From Pyrenophora tritici-repentis (Eukaryota; Ascomycota; Dothideomycetes; Pleosporales; Pleosporaceae), in contig NC_089395.1 in the NCBI RefSeq assembly GCF_003171515.1, positions 186,001 through 250,000 of the forward strand: 64,000 bases of DNA. Direction: 5' to 3'. Positions within the stretch are counted from its first letter, which is position 1; each line of letters opens with the position of its first letter. The notes under the pieces are model-generated. The model worked only from the letters and a program-made list of their open reading frames with translations, did no database searches and was not told the origin of the DNA. Shown piece after piece: positions 53,017 to 64,000 of this stretch. The translations under genes were made by a program, and so were the position numbers.

Positions 53017-55114
53017 ACGTGTCTGTGCGCGTGATGCCCATAATCGCGTGCCGCACACCCCGCAACATCAACACCAATCCACCCTTACCACTTCAACCAC
53101 CCATAACTCCACAACTATGAGTTGTATCAACGCTGCGATTGAAGCTATTGAATCGCGTGATCCCGGAGATAAATTTACATACTCTGAGGTTGCGCGCCGC
53201 TTTGGTGTTGATCGCTCTACGTTGTCGCGACGCCATCAACAGATCCGGGGCTCAAATGAAGCCAAATCACGTAATCAGCAACTCCTTCACCCACACCAGG
53301 AGCTACAGCTTCTAGAGCACATTGACGAGCTTACTGAGGCTGGCTTACCACCGACGAGGACTATGATCCAGAACTTTGCTAGTGCTATAGCCGGAAGGGC
53401 TGCCTCCCAAAGCTGGGTGACGCGCTTCTTTCACCGTCATCCCGACGCGATTATATCACGTTGGTCAACTGGTTTGGACCGCAATCGCCACCGGGCTGAT
53501 TCTGTATACAAGTACGAGTCGTACTTTGATCTACTATCTACTAAAATGGCTCAGCACCATATTCGGGCGCAGGATGTATATAATATGGATGAGAAGGGAT
53601 TCCTTATTGGAGTGACGGGGAGGAGTAAGAGAGTGTTTAGTAAGCAGAAATATGAGACTGGGGGCTTTAAGAAAGTGATACAGGACGGCAACAGAGATTG
53701 GATCACTGTTATCGCTGCTATATGTGCTGATGGGAGTACGTTACCGCCCGCGATTATATACGAAGCTACTTCGGGCAACATGTACGCCAGATGGGTTGAT
53801 GATATCGCAATTGACGATCCAGTCTACGTTACCTCAAGTCCCTCAGGGTGGACCAATGATCAGGTAGGCCTGGCATGGCTCGAACAGGTGTTTGATCGCC
53901 ATACGAAGGAGAAGGCCGGCAATCACACACGCTTACTCATCCTTGACGGCCATGGGAGTCACGTTACTATGGAGTTTATTGACTACGCGATCGCCCACAA
54001 TATTATGTTACTCGTACTACCCCCCATAGTACCCATACGCTGCAGCCACTCGATGTGGTAATGTTCAAACCTCTGGCAGCCGCGTACTCACTCAGCTTGC
54101 AGCACTACCTCCAGGCGAGCCACGGTCTCTTAGCTGTGAGGAAGGATGACTTCTACCGTCTTTTCAAGCCTGCCTGGGACTCCTCTTTCATTAAGAAGCA
54201 CGCGTTGAAGGCATTTAAAGCCACTGGGATAGCTCCTATAGATCCCGAAGTAGTACTTAAAAAGTTCCGAAAGTCAACACTAACAGCACCGCCGCCACTA
54301 GTGAACGTGAGTAGAGCTACTATCACGAACCTCATTAATCAGGCCTACGATCCGAGCTCTATTGCGGCCAACAACCTCTCAGAAATACTCCTCCGCCTCC
54401 AGGCTGCCAAAGAGATCGCCGAGTACGAGAAGGACGCACTGCGCGCGGCGCTACACGTTCACCAGAAGCCCCGCAATCGGCACGAACCTCCCTAGATCTA
54501 CAGCAGCGAAAAGCGTTCCATTCAGGGGCAGTTTGGTGGTCGCCGTGCAAGCTTCGAGAGGCCCGCTTCAGGCAGCTAGTGAAGGAGAAGGAGAAGGAGA
54601 AAGAGCTACTTGATAAGATAGAGTTGAAAGAGGCAAAGGAGAACAACAGGATCTATCAACTTAAGATCAAAGAGGCAGCGCGGGCGGCGCGTGAGGAGGC
54701 AAAGAAGGTGCGGGATGAAGCCAAGGCTGTAAAGGCTGCCGAACTTGACGCCAAACGACGCGATCGCGACGCTGCAAAGGCTATACAACAACCCCAATCG
54801 GGCAAGCGTAAGGCTTCAAAGCCCGCTGCAAAGCAACAGCCAAAAAAACGACGCGTGGGTGGTGCTGGCGGTGGCACTCTGGCTGAGGTGGCTGCACCGG
54901 CTCCCCACCAACAACCACCCGACGCGGCCGGGCCGTCAATACTCCGGCAAAATATAGATAGACAAAGTTGTAGAGCTACGTCTATAGATCAATACACCGG
55001 AAAATCTCGCGATAATAGTTATTGTACGTGGCTGCACAGCCTCAACTTTGCCGTCGTCGCGATATTGGTGGGGTGTGCGGCACGCGATTATGGGCATCAC
55101 GCGCACAGACACGT
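53017..55114 (+). mobile_element. Second pogo/Fot1-like transposon
   Basis: 2098 bp inserted at TA (53015-53016, 55115-55116) within the reverse transcriptase of the copia relic, just after the YVDD box. Perfect inverted repeats of about 45 bp start ACGTGTCTGTGCGCGTGATG. Not closely related to the pogo element at 39338. Confidence 0.92.
53117..54957 (+). pseudogene. Pogo/Fot1 transposase with frameshifts in C runs
   Basis: The N-terminal HTH (SEVARRFGVDRSTLSRRHQQ), a CENP-B-like HTH with SQSWVTRFFHRHP, then DDE residues in YNMDEKGF, LILDGHGSH and, after a break, the LQPLDV region. The frame is lost at 54020-54025 (six C; seven would restore it) and again at 54469-54472 (four C; five would restore it). 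After the second break comes the SLDLQQRKAFHSGAVWWSP segment usual for this family, then a Lys/Glu/Ala-rich coiled tail. The exact C-terminus is unclear; one frame stops at 54957, another reads out through the terminal repeat to 55151. Homopolymer sequencing error is a real alternative to decay. Confidence 0.82.
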
Positions 55115-55116
55115 TA

Positions 55117-55282
55117 CATCCTTCAAACACACACCTCAAATCGAAAACTGATCAAAACGCGTCGTTTTTCATCGGAATATAGTCGAAACCATCAGAAGAA
55201 AAACATTCCAGCTACTCTAAGCCTCTGCAGCCAGCTGGTTGTAAAGCTAGAGCCAGTAGAACGAGATTCTTCAGACGCGTTC
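55117..55282. other. Short stretch between pogo element and LINE
   Basis: It continues the interrupted copia frame for some 20 codons (HPSNTHLKS) but soon hits a stop and shows no recognisable reverse-transcriptase sequence. It may instead be 5' sequence of the long LINE. The boundary cannot be placed by eye. Confidence 0.35.
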
Positions 55283-55295
55283 AATCTTCCAAAAC

Positions 55296-57004
55296 GGAAG
55301 ACTAGCGAACATTGAACTCGGCCTATCAACACACGCTATTAGACAACTATACTTAGCATGTGTAACCAGCGTGTCAGACTACGGAGCACAAATATACTGG
55401 CAAAACCAACCCTACGCTACAAAGAAACTACAGTCACTACACAACCTGGCTTGTCGAAAAACACTAGGAGTGTTTAGAACAGCACCAACAGTCCCTACAA
55501 GCCTCGAAGCGAGCCTACTACCACCAGCAATTAGGCTTAACTCAACTATCCGGAACTACGCAAGCAGAGCAAACCTGCTAGCCAACACCCATCCAATTGC
55601 AAAGGCAATAACTCGGATCCAATCAACTAATCTCCAACGCTCAAAGAAACCAAACCAGCACAGACAGCTACAAACTATTACTAACGCAATTCCTAAAAAC
55701 AACAAAAGGGACACAGAGCAGACTATCCCATACCGGTTTAGGCCATGGGATACTCTAAACTATACCGTAACAGTCTCTCAAAAATCCAAAGAAGAGGAGG
55801 CAAATGCGCACCAAGCCTACATTAAAACAAGGCTAGACAATTACACGACAATATACTCAGACGCCTCGCAAACACAAGAAGGAAAAGGAATAGGAGTTGG
55901 GATAGCAGTCTACAACTCAACTCAGCAAGAGATCTACTCAGAAACAGTTAATATCGGACAATACCAGCTAGTCTACAACGGCGAACTAGAAGGGATCACA
56001 CGAGCATTCGAATACGCAGCAAAGAACGCTACAACCGACCAGGAATTTGAGGTCTACGCAGATAACCAAGCAGCAATCTACAGGCTTAAAAACCTATCAG
56101 ATAACCCAGGACAGCATTGGCAACTCCGATGTCTAAAAGCGGCAAATACGATCCGACGAAAACAAGCAAACATCCACCTACTCTGGGCACCTGGACACAC
56201 AGATATAGTTGGAAACGAAAGAGCAGACTACCTAGCAAAAGAAGCAACCAAAGAGGACCCCAGATCAACAACAAAGAGCATTGCCTACCTGGGCACGACA
56301 ATCAAAAGGATACAACAAACGGAACAACGCCAAGAGTATGAGAAATACAAAGCAAGAGCAACCGCTCTAAACAAAGCTACCTACTCAGCCAAATACCCTC
56401 TTAAAATCAGCAAAACCATCCAAATGCCACAGAACACGAAAAGAGTAACCTCTAGCGCCTTCTACTCTCTTAAGCTAGGACACGGATACTTCAACTCCTA
56501 CCTAAAGAGATTTAAGAAACGAGACTCGAATCGCTGCACCTGCCAAAACATCCAAACGCCAGAACACCTACTACTGTACTGTCATCTATACAAAGACCAT
56601 CGAAAAACGCTCCTACAAACAATCAAACATCGCCCAGTCACACTACCACTACTACTCCACACTAGTATAGGTATAGAAGCAACCCTAGCTTTTATCACTA
56701 GCACCAGAATAGGAACAAGAAAATGGTACCTAGGACAGCCAACAGAAGACCTACAGAGAGACACTGTATAAAACTAAAACCACAACCCTCTCCTTTGCCA
56801 CAAGAGCCCGCTGCTACATCTCTTTCTACTTATCAAACTGCTCTTTAGCACCTGGCAACAAACAGATACAAGCTATCTTTTGTAGAAAAGCCAAAAACCA
56901 TATTAGCGAACCATACCAGAAAACCATGTAAATTAGAAAAACCAAGATAGAACGGCCTTCGGCCAAAGTCCTACATAGTCTCTGACTGAAAAAGGACTCT
57001 AATG

Positions 57005-57035
<31 letters not shown>
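55296..57035 (+). mobile_element. 5'-truncated Tad1-like LINE copy with target duplication
   Basis: It starts within ORF2 at the point matching 61124 and follows that copy at a constant offset of 5828 bp. It encodes the last part of the reverse transcriptase region plus RNase H (stop at 56771), then the 3' UTR and an (AAT)n tail. A 13-bp duplication AATCTTCCAAAAC flanks it (55283-55295, 57036-57048). This is the normal result of incomplete target-primed reverse transcription. The 466-residue frame matches the end of the long copy. Confidence 0.92.
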
Positions 57036-57038
<3 letters not shown>

Positions 57039-57048
57039 CTTCCAAAAC

Positions 57049-57285
57049 AAAAACGCACAGACCAGTCCTTATCGATAAGATAACCAAAAACACCAACAAT
57101 TGACTCTTTCGCTGTTTTCTAGTCTCCCAAATCGATTCCTATCCTAGAGATCTACTCGATAGATCAGTAAGATAGAGAAAAGAGAGTAAGAAGAGTAAAA
57201 TAGCAAGGCTTTCACTACTTTCACACCGGTACGGCTAGAAGAACTAGGTATCCTTCTAGTGTAAAGTAGCAACAACAGAACAAAA
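57049..57285 (+). other. Probable 5' UTR of the long LINE
   Basis: About 240 bp without a protein frame directly upstream of LINE ORF1. Left limit uncertain because the truncated LINE is inserted immediately before it. Confidence 0.4.
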
Positions 57286-58718
57286 ATGCCGCCAGACAGC
57301 GACAATATCATAGTGCAGATCCCAGAGGCAAGCGGAAACAGCACTAATACCGCAATCTATCTCGAAAATGATATCCAAATGGGTATAGAAGAGGACCAGA
57401 CACCAGCGACCCCAACCCAAACTCAACCTAACCCACCCGAACGACTAGTCCCAATCATGAACAAACGACCAGCCCTCTTCTCTCCTGTATACGACAGAAC
57501 TGGAAGAAATCCATTCCAAAAGAATGACTCTGATAAACCAACCGCAAAAGATCCAGAACAGGCAATCCAATGGGCTAGAAACCTGATCCTCCAAGCCTCT
57601 ATTATGACCAACTCATATGAAGAGCAAAACAAGCTACTCGAACTACTAGACGTATTTAGAGACTACACGGAAAAAGGGAGAGTTACAAACCAGATCTCGG
57701 ACAAACTATCTGCCAAGCTCGCCTTCCACTCAGCTACTCTAGCAAACGCTTCAGAAAAAGCAGCAAAGACATTAAAGAAGGCAACAGCCACAGTAGCTGG
57801 TCAAAACAACCAAACAGTAGCAGTAGCAACAACGACAACAAACACAAATGCTCCCCAATCATACGCAACAATTGCAGCTCAACCATCAAAGAACGCCACT
57901 TGGACGACTGTAGCCCCAAAGAAAAAGCCAACGCCTAAGAAACTAATTACGCACTATCAAATAGTTGCAACACTAGAGGAAACCAAACCATCAACCCGCT
58001 CCAAGCACGAAACAAAATCAACGAGGCATTCCAAAAAGCTGGCATTGCAGGACCTGTTATCCAACTAGCAGCTCTTAGTAAGAGAAACAATCTCATACTT
58101 ACTACTACAAGCGGATACTCTGGAGAATTCCTTCTCCAGCAATCCAACATCTGGATGGATCTCTTTAACATCAAACACGCTCAACCACTAGAATCTTGGA
58201 CAAAAGTCATAGTCCACAACGTCCCTACAACCTTTGAAGGAGCAGACACGCTAGAAATCCTTCAAACTGAAATCCCTACATACAACAAAGGACTACAAAT
58301 AGTTGGTAACTCCTACTGGCTTACAAAAGACTGGAAGAACAAGCAAAACAGCTCTATTGTTATTGCTTTTAAAACAGAAGCTGAAGCAAAGAAACTAGGA
58401 GCGAGGATCATCATCCTTGGAGAGAGCCTCCGTACTGAAAAGTATAGAAGTATTCCAGCTACTACCCAATGCGACAACTGCCAAGGCTTTGGCCATACAA
58501 AGCTTAAATGCCGGAACCAAACAGCATGCCAGCTATGTGCGGGGACCCACCCTACATCGCAGCATAAATGCTCCACCTGCACGACAAGTGGGAAGCCTTG
58601 TATCCATACACTCCCAAAATGCTCAAACTGCAAAGAACCTCACTTTGCTAATAGCAGAGACTGTGAAGTCCTCGCAGCTATAACAAACAAGGAGAACCAA
58701 TATACAACAGAATGTTAG
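57286..58718 (+). pseudogene. LINE ORF1 (gag-like, three zinc knuckles), one frameshift
   Basis: The first frame (57286-58068, 260 codons) is acidic/Pro-rich, then helical (SDKLSAKLAFHSATLANASE). At about 57975-58000 the reading frame changes, and the sequence goes on with NKINEAFQKAG and NIWMDLFNIKHAQP to 58718. The C-terminus has three cysteine-histidine knuckles: CDNCQGFGHTKLKC, CQLCAGTHPTSQHKC and CSNCKEPHFANSRDC. This is the usual ORF1 plan of Tad1/I-like LINEs, whose product binds element RNA. The stop overlaps the ORF2 start (ATG at 58712 inside TGTTAG), suggesting termination-reinitiation. Confidence 0.82.
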
Positions 58719-61700
58719 ACAGCATTAAGATTCTCCAAGCGAATCTGAATAAGAGTATCCAGGCTACAGAGTCTACTCTTCAACTAGCTGTCGAACTAAG
58801 GGTTGATATAATTGCAGTCCAAGAGCCTTGGCTCACACCAACAAGAAACAACGACTACGCTGATACTAGGTCCACTAGCCACGCAGCATACCTCCAAATT
58901 CTCCCACAATCCGAACCAAAACTCCGCCTAGAGTGCTATTCTATATCTCTAGAACGCTATTAGCAGAACCCACCTACTAGAAGGTTTTACGTCAGATCCA
59001 GACGCTATAGCACTAGTAGTACAGAAAGGAAACCATAAGTTTAATATCTTCAACCTATACAACGAGAGAGGTATAGGAGATATAAAGACTATCCAAGAGT
59101 TCTTCTAAACACAAACACAAGACTACCAGAGTCATCTATTCTACTCCTAGACGCAAATGAGCACCACCCGTGGTGGGACCCACTATGCACATCGACGAGC
59201 CCAGGAGCACCCCCATTTGTAGAATGGATAGAAAGCCAAAACCTTAGCCTTCTAAACACACCAGGAACGGGCACTTTCTTTAGGCCACACCTATCAAGAG
59301 AATCAGTTTTAGACCTATCCCTAGTTACCCCAGACCTAGCTGACAAAGCTATTGACTGGCAAGTCACTACGGAGACTGGATCTGACCACTACGGCCTACT
59401 CTTCTCAATTCGATCAGACACCGACCAAGTAGACAATCCAATAAACCAACGCAAGTTTAACACAAAAAAGGCGGATTGGCCACTTTTTCAAAAAACCCTA
59501 AACGAGGCTATTCAAAACAACATCACGCTACAGCACATAAGCGAGATAAACGACCCTAGGAAACAAGATTGCAAGAATCTAATTCTAGAAGAGGACCAGG
59601 AGCTTCAAAGCAAACTAGAGGAGATAGGGGAAGCAATTACGCAAGTTATCCAACTAGCAGCTGACAAAGCAATCCCAAAAGTCAAACTAGGTCCTAAACC
59701 AAAACCCTGGTGGAACCAGGAGCTTACTAAGCTAAGAAGAGAGCTTACTCACTGCCAAAGAGTCTACACACAACAATTGCAACAGTTGTCCATCCAAGAG
59801 GCATATCTATTCAAGAAAGACTTCTTAATAGCGCGGAACACCTACGCAAGAGCAATCAAGGATGCCAAGAAGAGACATTGGAATAGCTTTCTAGAACAAG
59901 AAACCCCACAGTCTATCTACAAAGCTATGGCATACACAAAGGATCAAAAGGTCGAAAAGATTCCACCTATCCATGGAGAGATACTAGAGAAAACATTCAA
60001 AGGAAAGTGCAAGGCCTTTAGAAAAGCACTGTTCCCTCCTCCTCCAACAGCAGAACTACCAAGCTTTCTAAACTATCAAGAGAGCATTTGGGACTGGCCG
60101 CAACTATCAATTTCTGAACTAGAACAAGCCTGTTCTAGTAAAGTTAAAAGTAGTACACCAGGGCCTGACGCCATTACTCAAGATATTATAACCGCTACGT
60201 TTAAGTTCAACCCAGAGATCCTCTTCATCGCCTACTCAATCTTGTTCAATTACGGATACCACCCTCGGTGCTGGAAAGCAGCTACAGGAGCAATTCTCAA
60301 AAAACCATCTAAACTAGACTACTCTCTCCCGAAAGCTTATAGAGTAATTACTCTCTTAAACAGCCTAGGGAAGGTACTAGAGAGAATTATCGCCAAAAGA
60401 CTAGCTAGTCTAGCAGAAACCACAAACCTCCTACACCCCTCACAAATTGGAGGTAGAAACAAGAAATCTGCAATAGACGCCGCTCTCCTCCTAGTAGACC
60501 AGATTCAACACAAAAAACAGCAAGGCCAAATTACTTCCACAGTGTTCGTGGACGTCAAAGGAGCTTTTGACCACGTCATACACAACCGATTTCTAGACCG
60601 ACTTAAGAAACTTGGACTCCCAATTAGCTTAATTTGCTGGGCGAAATCCTTTCTCTCCAACAGGACCCTAAGACTAGCATTCGATAATAAGATTGAAGAA
60701 TTTAGCAAGATTAGAGCAGGCATCCCACAAGGCAGCCCAGTATCACCAATCTTCTTCCTTATCTATATCCGAGACCTATTCCCAGCCTTACAAAGCTTTC
60801 AACTATCGTATATCGACGACCTATCTCTTACTACCTCATCAACCTCTCTAAAGAAAAACATAAGAGCACTGCAAAAAGAGATAGCTACACTCTTTGCCAA
60901 GGGAGAGCAGCTAGACATTATCTTCGACACATCCAAAACAGAGCTAATCCACTTCACCGCTAAGAAGGAGAGGATAGAAAGAGCCCTCATACTCCCAAAC
61001 AACGACCGGATAGAACACAAAGACACTGTCAAGTGGCTAGGTATCTATCTAGACAACCGACTATCATTCAAATCACATGTGTCTATACGTGTAAGCCAAG
61101 CCAGACAAGCTTTCTACAGGCTAGGAAGACTAGCGAACATTGAACTCGGCCTATCAACACACGCTATTAGACAACTATACTTAGCATGTGTAACCAGCGT
61201 GTCAGACTACGGAGCACAAATATACTGGCAAAACCAACCCTACGCTACAAAGAAACTACAGTCACTACACAACCTGGCTTGTCGAAAAACACTAGGAGTG
61301 TTTAGAACAGCACCAACAGTCCCTACAAGCCTCGAAGCGAGCCTACTACCACCAGCAATTAGGCTTAACTCAACTATCCGGAACTACGCAAGCAGAGCAA
61401 ACCTGCTAGCCAACACCCATCCAATTGCAAAGGCAATAACTCGGATCCAATCAACTAATCTCCAACGCTCAAAGAAACCAAACCAGCACAGACAGCTACA
61501 AACTATTACTAACGCAATTCCTAAAAACAACAAAAGGGACACAGAGCAGACTATCCCATACCGGTTTAGGCCATGGGATACTCTAAACTATACCGTAACA
61601 GTCTCTCAAAAATCCAAAGAAGAGGAGGCAAATGCGCACCAAGCCTACATTAAAACAAGGCTAGACAATTACACGACAATATACTCAGACGCCTCGCAAA

Positions 61701-62599
61701 CACAAGAAGGAAAAGGAATAGGAGTTGGGATAGCAGTCTACAACTCAACTCAGCAAGAGATCTACTCAGAAACAGTTAATATCGGACAATACCAGCTAGT
61801 CTACAACGGCGAACTAGAAGGGATCACACGAGCATTCGAATACGCAGCAAAGAACGCTACAACCGACCAGGAATTTGAGGTCTACGCAGATAACCAAGCA
61901 GCAATCTACAGGCTTAAAAACCTATCAGATAACCCAGGACAGCATTGGCAACTCCGATGTCTAAAAGCGGCAAATACGATCCGACGAAAACAAGCAAACA
62001 TCCACCTACTCTGGGCACCTGGACACACAGATATAGTTGGAAACGAAAGAGCAGACTACCTAGCAAAAGAAGCAACCAAAGAGGACCCCAGATCAACAAC
62101 AAAGAGCATTGCCTACCTGGGCACGACAATCAAAAGGATACAACAAACGGAACAACGCCAAGAGTATGAGAAATACAAAGCAAGAGCAACCGCTCTAAAC
62201 AAAGCTACCTACTCAGCCAAATACCCTCTTAAAATCAGCAAAACCATCCAAATGCCACAGAACACGAAAAGAGTAACCTCTAGCGCCTTCTACTCTCTTA
62301 AGCTAGGACACGGATACTTCAACTCCTACCTAAAGAGATTTAAGAAACGAGACTCGAATCGCTGCACCTGCCAAAACATCCAAACGCCAGAACACCTACT
62401 ACTGTACTGTCATCTATACAAAGACCATCGAAAAACGCTCCTACAAACAATCAAACATCGCCCAGTCACACTACCACTACTACTCCACACTAGTATAGGT
62501 ATAGAAGCAACCCTAGCTTTTATCACTAGCACCAGAATAGGAACAAGAAAATGGTACCTAGGACAGCCAACAGAAGACCTACAGAGAGACACTGTATAA
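58712..62599 (+). pseudogene. LINE ORF2: broken endonuclease, open reverse transcriptase and RNase H
   Basis: The N-terminal AP-endonuclease domain starts well (ILQANLNKS, VQEPWLTP) but its frame is broken several times between about 58,920 and 59,100. The DANEHHPWWDP and GSDHYGLLFSI segments are recognisable beyond. From about 59,100 to 62,599 the frame is open. Reverse transcriptase boxes are FVDVKGAFDHV, GIPQGSPVSP and YIDDLS. A Tad1-type RNase H has YSDASQ, NGELEG, YADNQAA and GHTDIVGNERADYL. A CTCQNIQTPEHLLLYC cysteine motif closes the protein. The first ATG of the open part is 59777. The element cannot make a full endonuclease as assembled. Confidence 0.88.
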
Positions 62600-62770
62600 A
62601 ACTAAAACCACAACCCTCTCCTTTGCCACAAGAGCCCGCTGCTACATCTCTTTCTACTTATCAAACTGCTCTTTAGCACCTGGCAACAAACAGATACAAG
62701 CTATCTTTTGTAGAAAAGCCAAAAACCATATTAGCGAACCATACCAGAAAACCATGTAAATTAGAAAAAC

Positions 62771-63005
62771 TGTTAGAACAAGGTCTCCTCTGGTGGTATG
62801 ACTACCATAGGCGACCGAGTAGAGGTACGAAAGGTAACCCTGTATTGGATTGAACTTCACTAAGAGCTATTGTTCTATCTACTTGTTGTTATGATGATCT
62901 TAGGACGTACATGACAGATCATCATTCCGCGTCGGTCCTTCTGCTCGGGCTTACTCCACGAACCTCACCTCGCCGACCTGGACTGAACCTAACATATTCT
63001 TAACA
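62771..63005 (-). repeat. Copia 3' LTR (235 bp)
   Basis: On the minus strand it starts TGTTAAGAAT and ends TTGTTCTAACA, with perfect TGTTA/TAACA ends. It is clearly related to the 237-bp LTRs at 3.8-14.4 kb but diverged from them at many sites, so it belongs to an older or different subfamily. Confidence 0.9.
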
Positions 63006-63012
63006 CTCCCCC

Positions 63013-64000
63013 TCAGGGCAGGTCCGGTCCAAGGACAACTCCTAATTGGTTCTTGAATCTCTCGAATGCGACTCGCTGCAATGGCTTTGTCATTCCATCA
63101 GCCACCATGTCTGCAGTTGGAACGTAGGCCACATCGAGTTTGCCTTGTTCTGCTAGGTCTCGGATAAAATGATAACAGACGTCGATGTGCTTTGATCTTT
63201 CGTGAAGGTGAGGGTTCTTTGTAAGTGCAATGGCACCCTGGTTGTCTCCTAGCATCTGGACCTTGTTGGTGTCTTTTCCAATGTACTTTGGGAACCCAAG
63301 ATCTCTAAACATTTGAGCAATCCACTGGCCTTGCTTGCAGCATGTTGATAGTGCGATGTATTCAGATTCGCAGCTTGACGTTGCAACAGACCGTTGCTTC
63401 TTGCTAGACCATGATATTGGACCTCCGTAGAACATTGCAGTGCTCCCTGAAACGCTCTTTCGGTCTACCATGTCGCTTGCCCAGTCAGCATCAGAGTAGA
63501 TGACAAATTGCGAGTGTACTCCCCCTGGTCCGTAGCGTAGCTTCAATGTCACTGTCGACCTTAGATATCGTAGCAGGTTCTTCAACGCATGGCCATGGTG
63601 TTCTGCTGGATCGCTCATGTATTGGCTTAGCTTTCCGAGGGTGAATGCAATGTCTGGACGTGTAAGAACCATAGCAAACATAAGGCTCCCTATCACTTGC
63701 TGGTATTCAGTGATGTCGATTCGGGTGTCGTTGTCAGTGGCTGGCCTAAATGAAGTGTAATCTGCAGATGGAATCTTCTTGTCTCTGTGTTGTTTGCTAG
63801 ACATTCCAAACTTGTCAAGTACTGCGTGTAGGTACTGCTCTTGATCGAGGTAGATTGTGCGGCGCTTTCTGTCTCGCGTAACTCGTACTCCAAGGATCTT
63901 ATGAATCTCCCCCAGGTTCTTGGTGTTGAATCTTCCAGAAAGCTTCTCGTAGAACCAATCAATTTGAGCTCGATCTTTTGCAGCAGCAGCAATGTCATCA
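63013..64000 (-). CDS. Copia pol C-terminal part (reverse transcriptase end and RNase H), partial
   Basis: The frame is open to the window edge, starting within the DDIAAAAKDRAQIDW region just after the catalytic YVDD box. It runs through LGEIHKILGVRVTRD to RNase H (YSDADWA, SCESEY, LGDNQGA, KHIDVCYHFIRD) and the stop at 63013. It is close to the protein at 9551-14152 with a few substitutions (for example VVLGPDLP at the end). The 5' part lies outside the window, so completeness cannot be judged. Confidence 0.9.
   Translation of the reverse strand, partial: DDIAAAAKDRAQIDWFYEKLSGRFNTKNLGEIHKILGVRVTRDRKRRTIYLDQEQYLHAVLDKFGMSSKQHRDKKIPSADYTSFRPATDNDTRIDITEYQQVIGSLMFAMVLTRPDIAFTLGKLSQYMSDPAEHHGHALKNLLRYLRSTVTLKLRYGPGGVHSQFVIYSDADWASDMVDRKSVSGSTAMFYGGPISWSSKKQRSVATSSCESEYIALSTCCKQGQWIAQMFRDLGFPKYIGKDTNKVQMLGDNQGAIALTKNPHLHERSKHIDVCYHFIRDLAEQGKLDVAYVPTADMVADGMTKPLQRVAFERFKNQLGVVLGPDLP

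Larger units (their letters stand above)
57049..62770 (+). mobile_element. Long Tad1-like LINE, 3' end interrupted by copia
   Basis: It contains both ORFs and the start of the 3' UTR, the same as the truncated copy up to 62770, where a copia LTR begins. The remaining 3' UTR and tail presumably lie beyond the copia element, outside the window. Confidence 0.88.
62771..64000 (-). mobile_element. Third copia element (same family as 3792-14396), partial
   Basis: Minus-strand element entering the window from the right: LTR at 62771-63005, polypurine tract next to it, then the pol end. The five bases before the insertion are AAAAC; the second duplicate would be outside the window. Confidence 0.9.

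Overview
The window looks like nuclear DNA of a filamentous ascomycete (Pezizomycotina; Pleosporales/Dothideomycetes would fit, but that is inference). Genes have short GT-AG introns of about 47-75 nt with CTAAC/CTGAC-type branch points. There are Zn2Cys6 regulators, P450s and a highly reducing polyketide synthase, surrounded by fungal copia, hAT, pogo/Fot1 and Tad1-like LINE elements. Most elements are little decayed, so heavy RIP is not evident.

Left flank (1-15.7 kb): a tandem-repeat block and LINE 3' remnants; a DUF1993 gene whose last codons come from a LINE tail; the C-terminal part of a Zn2Cys6 regulator without its DNA-binding part; then two nearly identical copia elements sharing one central LTR (3792-14396, single AGTTA target duplication).

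Core (16.2-39.1 kb): an eight-gene biosynthetic cluster. In order: AflR-like regulator (+), P450-1 (+), aldehyde dehydrogenase (-), P450-2 (+), P450-3 (-), an ABA3-type alpha-ionylideneethane synthase-like terpene synthase (+), a BAHD-like acyltransferase (-) and a 2574-residue HR-PKS (+). A sesquiterpene of the abscisic-acid precursor type could be made by the synthase, oxidised by the P450s and aldehyde dehydrogenase, and possibly esterified with a polyketide acyl chain by the acyltransferase. The product is not deducible from sequence. MITEs sit in two of the intergenic gaps.

Right flank (39.3-64 kb): an intact pogo element directly behind the PKS, a twinfilin-like gene fragment, an intact hAT, then a layered nest in which a copia relic was invaded by a 161-bp MITE, a 2.9-kb hAT (itself hit by a related 161-bp MITE) and a second pogo element. 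A 5'-truncated LINE and a long LINE of the same family follow, the latter interrupted by a third copia copy running off the window.

Two small-element families stand out: three identical 128-bp hAT-type MITEs with perfect 8-bp duplications, and 161-bp MITEs whose terminal and internal repeat motifs appear to have changed together. Several coding breaks fall exactly in C or G runs, which may be sequencing error rather than decay.
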